From NCBI GenBank assembly GCA_905221605.1, contig CAJNDS010000632.1:65001-101702 (forward strand): DNA of 36,702 nucleotides. Reading direction: 5' to 3'. This document shows, piece after piece, positions 34,101 to 36,702 of this stretch. The DNA is from Symbiodinium natans. Its lineage: Eukaryota; Sar; Dinophyceae; Suessiales; Symbiodiniaceae. The position numbers were made by a program, and so were the translations under genes. Every line of letters starts with the position of its first letter. Position 1 is the first letter of the stretch. The notes under the pieces were generated by a model. That model was not told where the DNA came from. It did not search any database and was given only the letters and a program-made list of their open reading frames with translations.

Positions 34101-36083
34101 AACTAGACTCGGGCTGAAGCGCAACCCTTGCTGCCAGCTGCATTTAACAAAAAGGAGATCCTGCACTTCTCTGACATGTGGAGCCCACGAAGCTTGGCTG
34201 TGTAAGCCGTTGCGTGGACACTTTCAGATGGGCAAAGGCTTCGGATTCCAGGCTCAAGGTCTAGTCTAGTTGTGCCTTCTGAGCCGCTCCACCCGGAGAT
34301 CTGATGCAAACCCTGAACCCTGAACCCTGAACCCTGAACCCTGAACCCTGAACCCTGAACCCTGAACCCTGAACCCTGAACCCTGAACCCTGAACCCTGA
34401 ACCCTGACCCTGAACCCTAAACCCTAAACCCTAAACCCTAAACCCTAAACCCTAAACCCTAAACCCTAAACCCTAAACCCTAAACCCTAAACCCTAAACC
34501 CTAAACCCTAAACCCTAACCCTAAACCCTAAACCGTTTCTGGGCCGGCTGCAGGCTTGCCACCGTTGATCATGGAGCTGGAGCCCAGAAGGGTACCTCTT
34601 CGGGTTAATCCCCAAACTTTTTCCCTAAATCCCATGGGAACCCTGGCCGCAATACCTAGACCCGGGAGAAACCTAGGAATAAAATTAAAACGGGTGCCCT
34701 TTTTTGGCTTCAAGGGAATTATAAGGGAGCCCCGACCGTAAAAAAAAGGAAAAAAAGGCCTACTCCTGAACAGCTGAACAGCTCAACCTTGAACATGATT
34801 ACATGGAGCCAGCCACGACACTTCAGAGCTTTGTGGTGTCGGGCGCGCTGAGCTGGTTTAGGGGTCGAGGTTTCTAGACTCTGTCGTGTTCTGTTGGCCT
34901 GGACGCCTTCCTGCGAAGATGGAAAGTTATCCCCTCGAGAATACCATTTCTGGCAAGAGCCGGAGCCATGCGCCCATGTTCAGCACTTGTTGAGTGCCAG
35001 AAGTGTGAGCTCGGACATGTGACAACTTGAAAATGTATCGACTCCGCTGGCCTCGAAAACCCTGTTTTCCGAAGTAGTCCGAAGTCCTGGTTTCAACTGT
35101 TGCGCGACGGCGATCACATCCATGCTGCATTCGAGGCACAAGCAAAAACTCTGGCTTTTTGAAACTTGCCGAGCAGTGCAGCGCGAGAAAGACTCCAGCT
35201 CCGTAGCACGAACCTCAATCAGAAGCCACTGTGCTGAAGGCCTCAAACAATTCTAAAACCTGGTGTTTCAACTTAGCCCCAGAGACACCGAAACCTGCAA
35301 CCCCGGCGCGCTCTTCCTTTGACAGCTGCGTTCGACAAGTGCGACGTGCTGTGCGGTTTGTAATGTGGGTAGTGACGCGGATTGCACGCAGAGCCGCTAA
35401 AGCCTTTTGGTGGTTGGTCCTTCCTTCAGATATACGAGTCAGTGAGGAACAGTCTGATGCGCCCACACACTTGAAACCCAAGCAGGCTCTTAGCCCTAAC
35501 ACTATACTATAAAAAACCCTAACCCTAAACCCTAACAGCTTGTTTTGGGGTTTAGGGTTTAGGGTTTAGGGTTTAGGGCTTAGCTAAAATACCCCCGCAA
35601 TGTTGGACCCTTTCGGTTCTTGCCCCCCCACCCCCCCTCCTCCCTCCCCGGCGCCCCAAACACAAGCAAGAACACCTGCCAGCTTTAGATGGCTACCCAG
35701 CTAGGGGGAAAAGGCAATGGATGTTAAAGTTGCCCCGTCCGCAACCCAGCAACTGCCCACGCAAGTCTTGCCTTTCGAGAAAATAGCGAAAGCCTTCTCA
35801 CCTCTAGACTCTGAGCCCGACTAAGCCCCAGACCCTGTAACCTAAACTCTTTTAGCCCCCAAAAAGCTTCTGAATCCAGCGAATCTCTAAGATTTCACCC
35901 CTAAACCCTAAACCCTAAACCCTAAACCCTAAACCCTAAACCCTAAACCCTAAACCCTAAACCCTAAACCCTAAACCCTAAACCCAAACCCTACACCCTA
36001 AACCCTAAACCCCTGAACCCGTTTGACCCCAAAAGGGCGCAATCGAAGTTCTCCACCTCGACCGGGTTGAAGTTCACTTCAAT
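15843..36083 (-). CDS. HYDIN-like ciliary ASH-domain protein, scattered exons, partial
   Basis: Minus-strand exons, 5' to 3': 36039-36083 ([14 protein letters not shown]), 33192-33229 ([12 protein letters not shown]), possibly near 32585-32661, then 20425-20488 ([18 protein letters not shown]), 19787-19855 ([19 protein letters not shown]), 19323-19374 ([10 protein letters not shown]), 19030-19115 ([17 protein letters not shown]), 18699-18730, 17051-17145 ([15 protein letters not shown], then MVLVF) and 15843-15903 ([18 protein letters not shown]). The order NPT...FxW, then FxCLTxxGxIxP, then FWxF...FL is that of HYDIN, an ASH-repeat protein of the axonemal central pair. Phases agree across 20488-19030. 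HYDIN is normally several thousand residues, so most exons are missing here or unrecognised. The 32.6-36.1 kb exons are weaker, and could belong to another ASH-type gene. The retrotransposon would lie antisense inside one intron. Confidence 0.55.
16070..16345. repeat. TATA/CATA microsatellite
   Basis: (TA)n and (TACATA)n-like tracts at about 16075-16215 and 16295-16345, separated by CCCTAAA-like sequence. Open frames rich in Tyr/Ile are by-products. Confidence 0.93.
17051..17145 (-). CDS. HYDIN-like exon, [15 protein letters not shown]
   Basis: Reads [20 protein letters not shown], then [12 protein letters not shown]. This is the ASH/HYDIN pattern of a strand, Gly-x-Ile-x-Pro turn, then a V-x-F strand. 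Acceptor ttcaag|AC, donor TTT|GCCTTA (GC). Confidence 0.6.
18218..18640 (+). repeat. Mixed TTTAGGG/TTTGGGG array, about 420 bp
   Basis: Starts with TTTAGGG, passes through about ten TTTGGGG units (18250-18310), then an internally repeated block. The block with GGAGGTTCAGGG occurs twice (about 18385 and 18530), suggesting a segmental duplication of array sequence. Confidence 0.88.
19030..19374 (-). CDS. HYDIN-like exon pair, RIEGP and [16 protein letters not shown]
   Basis: Exon 19323-19374 ends CCCG|GTAAGC, a strong donor. Exon 19030-19115 follows after ctcaag| and holds the NPT...FxW motif typical of HYDIN repeats. It ends GAG|GCCGCT (GC donor). Confidence 0.55.
19135..19260 (+). repeat. 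TTTAGGG array, about 17 units
   Basis: Near-perfect heptamers between two HYDIN-like exons, beginning about 20 bases from exon 19030-19115. Confidence 0.93.
19787..19855 (-). CDS. HYDIN-like exon, [18 protein letters not shown]
   Basis: Acceptor ccctag|CTC sits at the edge of a telomere-type array (19859-19885); donor CCC|GTGCAT. It joins the 20425-20488 exon in phase 0. Confidence 0.45.
20322..20399 (-). repeat. CCCTAAA array, about 8-10 units
   Basis: Telomere-type array between HYDIN-like exons 19787-19855 and 20425-20488. Confidence 0.92.
20425..20488 (-). CDS. HYDIN-like exon, [14 protein letters not shown]
   Basis: Acceptor aaaag|G and donor TGG|GTGTAG. It is open for 21 codons. Its first 20 or so bases recur at about 20799-20822. 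Confidence 0.45.
20491..20956 (+). repeat. Degenerate GGGGTTTA/GGGGTTCA array, retrotransposon target
   Basis: Eight- and nine-base variants of TTTAGGG run up to the left target duplication, and similar sequence resumes at 32365. The element therefore landed inside this array. Confidence 0.88.
20799..20822. repeat. Duplicate of a HYDIN-like exon edge
   Basis: CAGGCACTTCCAGGTGGCAC here repeats CAGGGACTTCCAGGTGGCAC near 20468-20488 with one change. On the minus strand both read ag|G TGC CAC CTG GAA GT, the start of the CHLEVPG exon. Confidence 0.7.
20957..20961. repeat. Target-site duplication, left copy (CTAGG)
   Basis: CTAGG immediately before the 5' LTR matches 32360-32364 immediately after the 3' LTR. 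Five bases is the usual copia duplication size. Removing the element restores a degenerate TTTAGGG tract. Confidence 0.88.
20962..21114 (+). repeat. 5' LTR, 153 bp
   Basis: Starts TGCGTG and ends CACGTA, an imperfect terminal inverted repeat (5 of 6). Identical to 32207-32359. The 3' end is TA rather than the usual CA; this boundary is fixed by the flanking CTAGG duplication. Confidence 0.92.
21115..21130 (+). other. Putative primer-binding site next to the 5' LTR
   Basis: GGTTATCAGCC directly follows the LTR. It resembles the initiator-Met tRNA complement TGGTATCAGAGC used by many copia elements, but with a shifted base and a divergent end. Assignment to that tRNA is an inference. Confidence 0.45.
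21205..31794 (+). CDS. Retrotransposon polyprotein (Gag-PR-IN-dioxygenase-like-RT-RH-membrane tail), 3529 aa
   Basis: One uninterrupted ORF from ATG 21205 to TGA 31794. Residues 1-500 are low complexity with a short coiled coil near 213-226. About 510-742 is Gag-like. A CCCH finger (C810, C819, C825, H829) and a CCHC knuckle (C840, C843, H848, C853) follow. Protease motif is DSGAT, D965. Integrase has H1463, H1468, C1475, C1478 and D1502, D1686, E1721. A dioxygenase-like domain spans about 1945-2140. RT has SADIRTAF (D2394) and YVDD (2504-2507); RNase H has D2684, E2723, D2758. After about 2815 comes a novel tail with a membrane segment near 2886-2908, a 17-residue repeat x6.5, a partial RT duplicate and hydrophobic segments near 3307-3341, 3364-3382 and 3430-3446. 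No frameshift separates gag and pol, so processing must be proteolytic. All catalytic motifs seen are intact. Confidence 0.95.
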   Translation: MDSFTRQRRGSGGRDIEVPAGASEPDYQAALGQEDSEQQPAPVRLGEMSPGMLEQGGVPAEPETPANLFVASPFHSEKVKSEVELLRSRPATLDDDGRRAGIDYDEAALGDSSFLSGGREPDYSLAGHGSRGGAPKLARVEIAGEHAVEQSGEAEEQKPGIVEVQPETGRGWEITGKGRGANPRDGSASTFAGEKPGASDARELIPDSGFSRMEQMMLQVMQENAALRQRLEAVESQSSGLSGGTCVTALEAQVSSPMSFAGNVQSCVAAPRENRLVQMPSAFPGNDFQGSELSRGWFETARVAQPPGMCPPPCGALVGSPTERGGSGQGFEFCRVRHETSVPFMPGIRSPPPRPPSVPLRTLVERDEGWGSGTQTLGQFASFALASREGQGESGYHTPRSVGASGLAGFSSDGYPLSPGGTVIRPPPGPPPMSPRGVQAYGSGHLGANAAECGVMSGGSRGPGYLAGVEDFARGEKGIPSQGVPGSSPTVAEGISSFSAPGAFPEEPAKYIIDLPKLAAADLTTSAVTCGNWLAQTRQVFAGLSPSASVWFSSVEGAANASYQRWLVADPLERLALDPSTVVAHYDAVKYQRVESRAVSLLLSCVPQSFKDELVTNRWMTTASILYRILCVYQPGGSTERAYLLSRLVQPDPCKSFKDAISGLRRWQQDLIRAREIQATLPDPSLLLKGIDAATSSLLALQPMVAFRVSVFRHKSSIDYNPSVTGVTQLVKLIQAECESLAMTVESPPDKKARAAAAAAAAAKAPDPKLPSTSASSQTPSPTVAAVFGEADAGKGKGKSSKGSGSTVECFRFGDGTGCRFGDSCTFRHDRAKARRQSRCLACGQSGHYRPDCPIVPAELRQVLPEGGSPSAKSPPSPKKSEAKPKPKSQPQAKGISEDAPSGSAGARNSEASSASGAKEALFAEAAKLLQGASAKVLRVGEWNIDETWLCSAVSASNLEYALIDSGATNALRFACSEELRGAESIRVDLASGVTELHVNEYGTLLSPVDCQLILPAGYLVSMGYRISWGKKGCRIRHPKLGELEVSVVKGCPLVPRELGMRLLDQYERFRAGSRSVKGLTCSEAGEQLNAKEVKMWLRDQLKQSAAGLLDRVTQVSLLRSVFPGISDWVLERTVVDPEDPFAGCQGVAPWNRRLRRSVDRDTQGSVLLRVGAVGDKWKGPGRVVELRRDFGSDLGIVPVFLQVLKWAQSGVLGGIVASTEEKGFELGSSLSDSEKEAALRKQVSWFRLCLVYMVAQAAAENTACEVTEPREPAGEGESGSGEPPQGLDDPHEIALWALRRAAVKLQMSAEPELSDLKGGPRAAESPPVCKGGQTERAVFFVLEGSFDGLTRPEEVEGLREAYGLYRVSFDQGCLGNLARDSTVLVTSSWDVFESLHALRVPEHIQMPESSRINGSRVWAPGLIGCVKNAWEKCRRSRLEVGDLSERRALLAKLTEEESLRRHRANDHIPFRRGCGDCIAAQGRQRSHWRSRITTLYSLSVDIAGPFKDGRSFDPIASGRDRGRGYKYFIAAAYSIPLSPELRPDLSPPDDLAEYCPSECEQEAAGVGPIADEASEDCSEWLDGVHEQIAGGFSSKALFRRVRGKTFPRVDPLQDGAEFAERKAPGPDLPGNAADGAEEEPKVVTKTLFLGIPLRTKRGSEVMGQVQALVNRLESFGYPVHRYFADRAKELRSHALIQWLRERGIRASFTAGEDPAGNKAEVSVQRLKQDARKLLRVADLPIEFWPFAILHASQRHFVQMAEALGVGQAVLLPFGVWLHARKRLKSGHKKHWETRTVPGKYLGVATDCAGGHLVLIQDGSEQRVLLTNTVYPVDPLTVPKPKFRLTTKTPPGFAVRAVAAKSARWPTGRSSVARFAPGGECVGCLRDFESSEGPKFETGLESGSSSLSEEASDGDLGVTTDEEGFQELQVDGTTVKLLFGDSGVWLGNKLETGDYSTVEALEVLRRCADKLPPPNRRVLGGKGRCAVMGLYNQGGFQGVSRFAKDHGDLVRYLNKFVRAQGCEHPYTTLYLTRNTSTPLHQDARNERVVPVWVIALGEFQGGGLWVESSDGQGPVLRQLPGGDLRAGFVRDIHDNPCTFSGQLWHCAEPWCGKDRWVIAAYAPRGIWKILNEYARELESLGFDSKGLDHLFAAERASISKFNAEGDEDLTSEGLWEVEFPCEVLKPGWREHVLRNHLSSALACKALVKELSCFGNDDVGYELIRTLKSVECQREWYEGLLWDDFVRNSGSMLKALNQDVPLNPEDQTSPAEAFLQTRTVSLAEAKGELVLWIPSATEEVVSLEQTNEAVERIVVSDIERLIQEGKRVTQVPGKAVLTRKAGVGKRRFRCVACGNYIPTGSPDSNNLYASGVESLTVRTALGFAAYRGWAALSADIRTAFLHAPLDGELESEEIIIVRPPSILVDMKILSPNHRWRVRKALYGLRQAPLAWARFRDKSLRVLTFQCDGAWYALQQGVSDDSLWFITKSEIAEDDTERWHGILIIYVDDLLGFASSVILSALFDEIQKLWKLSEPEWIREEAATKFCGLEIQALQRGGYRISQVSYLQELFARYDVTSSASAPLSNWTDPENEQQVQLETVRKAQALTGALLWASSKTRPDIAFAVSKLGQYAVKAPSIVIESGHQILRYLYGTADLWLEYQKPSDNSWLDAPVPRTLNTLELYTDASHAPNGGRSCQAMVILWGGNVLCWESCRQPFVTLSSTEAELVAVTAGIVAAESIGGIIEEMIESDITVSALCDNQAAVRSFAVGSLGWRNRHLRMRAAAGRERIDAGSLVVTYVPGSIQLADIATKPLSRARILQLAELMNMRMRLSPAGADDSIRTVSRLSSSFGSQGSVSPRTLAGLALVAVLSGVRAQPALRVEERIEWILWFFGVLVGLVLLAWAQWFLGLGFRGFWRGEQLRELVGDAVSLGGLEFAAEAQQDFGVGNEVSLASEVESRAGSEGDGSEQFSETELLEAQRKLQERERSSQQVPPTPDVQIGGSNSSQQVPPSPDVQIGGSNSSQQVPPSPDVQIGGSSSSQQVPPSPDVQIGGSSSSQQVPPSLGVQIGGSSSSQQVPPSLDVQIGGGSRSLQVPPSGVESLTVRTALSLAAYRGLAASSADVRAAFPHAPLNGQPESEEIVTAQSPSISVLNLLDLEDDPTPDDRPHRAVSPRVPVEGQFFLGEGWSSSESESGDSTTEPSIFSVSSGDAAVDEEVWVIHDAEARLAQADEPQPLGVNFRAGHEVLIGTYADDEVSIALQGWSQAEVETIVTGLNEGEWTSFHAMLAQTSNQESQSSTQVQGSQSVVWVVGVGVGLSLVGAFVQLWSVSFVACWFLLLWCRSKGDFAGTFGRIWGVRPRSDRRWVVLLYVLWLVLGGILPSSAEVVTYGDEPVSFGRWDEPTGSSTGVGDVCLEDEQGSSSEEAGSWDWWLWVACVIGIWEIVRALSLRVCRSRKTVQDQAVSAETVPWPLHPGIPHRANILYCYWRAGYVFDVQEYPEAVQSRFYGLLGSHLERRDRDGLSSTDSSD
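27037..27624 (+). other. 2-oxoglutarate/Fe(II) dioxygenase-like domain inside the polyprotein
   Basis: Residues about 1945-2140, between integrase and RT, where copia elements normally have only a linker. The motifs are TPLHQDARN (H2040, D2042; HxDxxN), a strand plus turn [18 protein letters not shown] (H2105) and, ten residues on, R2115 in DRWVIAAY. HxD...H...R with this spacing is the Fe(II) and 2-oxoglutarate binding signature. HxDxxN is shared with TET/JBP enzymes; an AlkB-like or prolyl-hydroxylase-like identity is not excluded. Confidence 0.7.
28177..28960 (+). other. Reverse transcriptase domain
   Basis: Residues about 2325-2585. Motifs: [16 protein letters not shown] (catalytic D2394), [13 protein letters not shown] and [11 protein letters not shown] (catalytic D2506, D2507). 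Typical copia RT. Confidence 0.95.
29242..29650 (+). other. RNase H domain
   Basis: Residues about 2680-2815: LYTDASHAP (D2684), TLSSTEAEL (E2723), ALCDNQAAV (D2758), and the closing copia motif [12 protein letters not shown]. Confidence 0.93.
30166..30495 (+). repeat. 51-bp in-frame tandem repeat, about 6.5 copies
   Basis: Each unit encodes [17 protein letters not shown] or a close variant. Copies differ at a few bases, so the array is young or kept uniform. It lies in the tail, just upstream of the partial RT duplicate. Confidence 0.93.
30493..30657 (+). repeat. Partial duplicate of the RT motif-A region
   Basis: Aligns without gaps to 28309-28473, about 135 of 165 bases identical by my count. 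It encodes [12 protein letters not shown]...[15 protein letters not shown] against [12 protein letters not shown]...[15 protein letters not shown] in the true RT. The copy stops before the YVDD motif, so it cannot be a working polymerase. Confidence 0.9.
31795..32197 (+). other. Retrotransposon 3' untranslated region
   Basis: About 400 bp between the stop codon and the polypurine tract. No convincing gene is seen; an antisense reading frame crosses it and the end of the polyprotein but looks like a shadow. Confidence 0.6.
32198..32206 (+). other. Polypurine tract
   Basis: GAGGGGGAG lies directly before the 3' LTR, the expected place for plus-strand priming. Confidence 0.75.
32207..32359 (+). 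repeat. 3' LTR, 153 bp
   Basis: Identical to the 5' LTR at 20962-21114 at every base I compared. Ends CACGTA, followed by the CTAGG duplication. Confidence 0.92.
32360..32364. repeat. Target-site duplication, right copy (CTAGG)
   Basis: Matches 20957-20961 and runs straight on into GTTTAGGGG, the interrupted telomere-type tract. Confidence 0.88.
32365..32565 (+). repeat. Right half of the interrupted degenerate array
   Basis: GGGTTTAGGGG-type units continue from the right target duplication, ending in a poly-G run of about 16 bases (about 32546-32561). Confidence 0.85.
32585..32661 (-). CDS. Possible exon upstream of the retrotransposon
   Basis: Acceptor actcag|CC, then [21 protein letters not shown] second minus frame is also open. 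If real, it places coding sequence of the same strand on both sides of the retrotransposon. Confidence 0.3.
32925..33025. repeat. Diverged dispersed repeat, copy A
   Basis: GGGTGCCCTTTCTGG..., GGAGCCCCAACC and an A-rich GGAAGAAAGGGCCCACTCC recur at about 34690-34768. The preceding GGGTATGCCCAAGGGGTATG resembles 15260-15282. Confidence 0.7.
33067..33145 (-). repeat. CCCTAAA array, about 11 units
   Basis: Telomere-type array with one CCCCAAA and one CCCTAAAA unit near the end. Confidence 0.92.
33192..33229 (-). CDS. Possible HYDIN-like microexon, [12 protein letters not shown]
   Basis: Acceptor gcccag|GTG, donor CC|GTGGTG. The L-P-L-x-G-x-A-x-x-P pattern is typical of ASH repeats. On plus, the same island has [14 protein letters not shown] with a textbook donor, so the strand is not certain. 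Confidence 0.35.
33360..34300. other. Low-repeat stretch with no firm gene
   Basis: Minus frames 33716-33925 and 34103-34309 are open. The second ([20 protein letters not shown]...) could be an ASH-type exon, but no junction is convincing. Otherwise I see nothing definite. Confidence 0.3.
34308..34532 (-). repeat. Two-phase array: CCCTGAA then CCCTAAA
   Basis: About 14 units of CCCTGAA (34308-34410) switch sharply to about 17 units of CCCTAAA. Each half is internally uniform. Confidence 0.95.
34690..34768. repeat. Diverged dispersed repeat, copy B
   Basis: Aligns to 32950-33022: GGGTGCCCTTTTTTGG, AAGGGAATTATAAGG, GAGCCCCGACC, an A-run, GGCCTACTCC. Confidence 0.7.
34780..35510. other. Repeat-free stretch of about 730 bp, unresolved
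   Basis: The longest stretch in the right flank without telomere-type units. Frames of 60-95 codons are open on both strands (for example minus 35215-35502, plus 35231-35512) and none matches a family I know. Coding on either strand is possible. Confidence 0.3.
35898..36012 (-). repeat. CCCTAAA array, about 15 units
   Basis: Telomere-type array; a TTTAGGG array of about 9 units in the opposite orientation follows at 36097-36160, with the 36039-36083 exon between them. Confidence 0.93.
36039..36083 (-). CDS. Possible HYDIN-like exon, [15 protein letters not shown]
   Basis: Acceptor cttgcag|ATT; donor TGC|GCCCTT (GC). V-x-F-x-P followed by x-F-x-C is the ASH-repeat pattern. Confidence 0.42.
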
Positions 36084-36159
36084 CTGCAAGCGCGGGTTTA
36101 GGGTTTAGGGTTTAGGGTTTAGGGTTTAGGGTTTCGGGTTTCGGGTTTAGGGTTTAGGG

Positions 36160-36440
36160 CTGGCTGAGGGGCTGGAGGGGCTGGAAGGGTGGGGTTGGGG
36201 GGAGGGGCTGGACGGGCTGGAGGGGCTGGAGCTGGAGGGGCTGGAGGGGCTGGAGGGGCGGAGGCTGGAGGGGCTGGAGGGGCTGGAGGGGCTGGAGGGG
36301 CTGGACGGGCTGGATGGGCTGGATGGGCTGGATGGGTTGGACGGGCGGGCTGGACGGGCTGGACGGGCTGAAGGGGGGCTAGGGCTGGCGCTGTGTAGGC
36401 TGGAGGGCGGGTGGAGGGGCTGGAGGTGGAGGGAGGGGTG
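36160..36440. repeat. 10-bp minisatellite GGGGCTGGAG
   Basis: About 25 imperfect units with GGACGGGCT variants, then GAACC repeats at about 36450-36535. Gly/Ala- or Ser/Pro-rich open frames here are by-products. Confidence 0.93.
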
Positions 36441-36702
36441 GGGGTTTGGCACCCGAACCGAACCGAACCGCAAACCGCAGCGAACCGCTTGAACCGGAAC
36501 CGTTCCAGAGTATGTACCCCAAAACCGAACCGAACCTACACGAACCGTGGCCTTACTGGGTTTAGGGTTTAGGGTTTAGGGTTTCATCGTCTGCCACGAA
36601 CAAAAAGTACCCCCTTAAGCAAACACCCGCTGGCCCAAAAAACCGATCCCATGGCCGCTCCTTCTTAACACCTCTACCGATTTGGGGCGAACCCTAAACC
36701 CT

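Noticed and set aside
36147-36473. Ser/Pro-rich and Gly/Ala-rich open frames
   Set aside because: By-products of the 10-bp minisatellite.

Overview
The window looks like nuclear DNA of a dinoflagellate (or a close alveolate relative). TTTAGGG/CCCTAAA telomere-type arrays are scattered in both orientations across the whole window. Tiny exons are separated by introns whose best-fitting 5' splice sites are GT, GC and GA. Some protein families look like those of Symbiodiniaceae. No bacterial-style operon, rRNA, tRNA or CRISPR array was seen.

Layout. (1) Positions 1-2034, minus strand: the 5' part of a multi-pass membrane protein gene with a TIR-like WCxxEL segment, running off the left edge. (2) Positions 2938-13700, minus strand: a 13-exon gene, about 912 coding bases spread over 10.8 kb, that I reconstructed by eye. 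It encodes FYVE zinc finger, PH-like segment, coiled coil, stop. (3) Positions about 15.8-36.1 kb, minus strand: scattered exons of a HYDIN-like ciliary (ASH-domain) protein. (4) Positions 20957-32364, plus strand: an 11.4-kb Ty1/copia-class LTR retrotransposon lying antisense, apparently inside a HYDIN-like intron. It has identical 153-bp LTRs, a CTAGG target duplication, a primer-site-like and a polypurine site, and one uninterrupted 3529-codon ORF.

The retrotransposon polyprotein runs: disordered N-terminus, Gag-like domain, CCCH plus CCHC zinc fingers, aspartic protease, integrase, a captured 2-oxoglutarate/Fe(II) dioxygenase-like domain with a TET/JBP-like HxDxxN motif, reverse transcriptase, RNase H, then about 700 extra residues. 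The extra part holds membrane segments, a 51-bp tandem repeat and a second, partial copy of the RT motif-A region. The dioxygenase is the most exciting item, because dinoflagellate DNA is known to contain hydroxymethyluracil.

Between exons the window is dominated by telomere-type arrays and their variants, a 21-bp minisatellite with a 52-bp-arm hairpin, microsatellites and long G/C homopolymers. Several non-repeat islands are open in more than one frame and strand; they are listed as unresolved. All gene models except the retrotransposon ORF are manual, with splice sites chosen to keep frame, and need transcript support.
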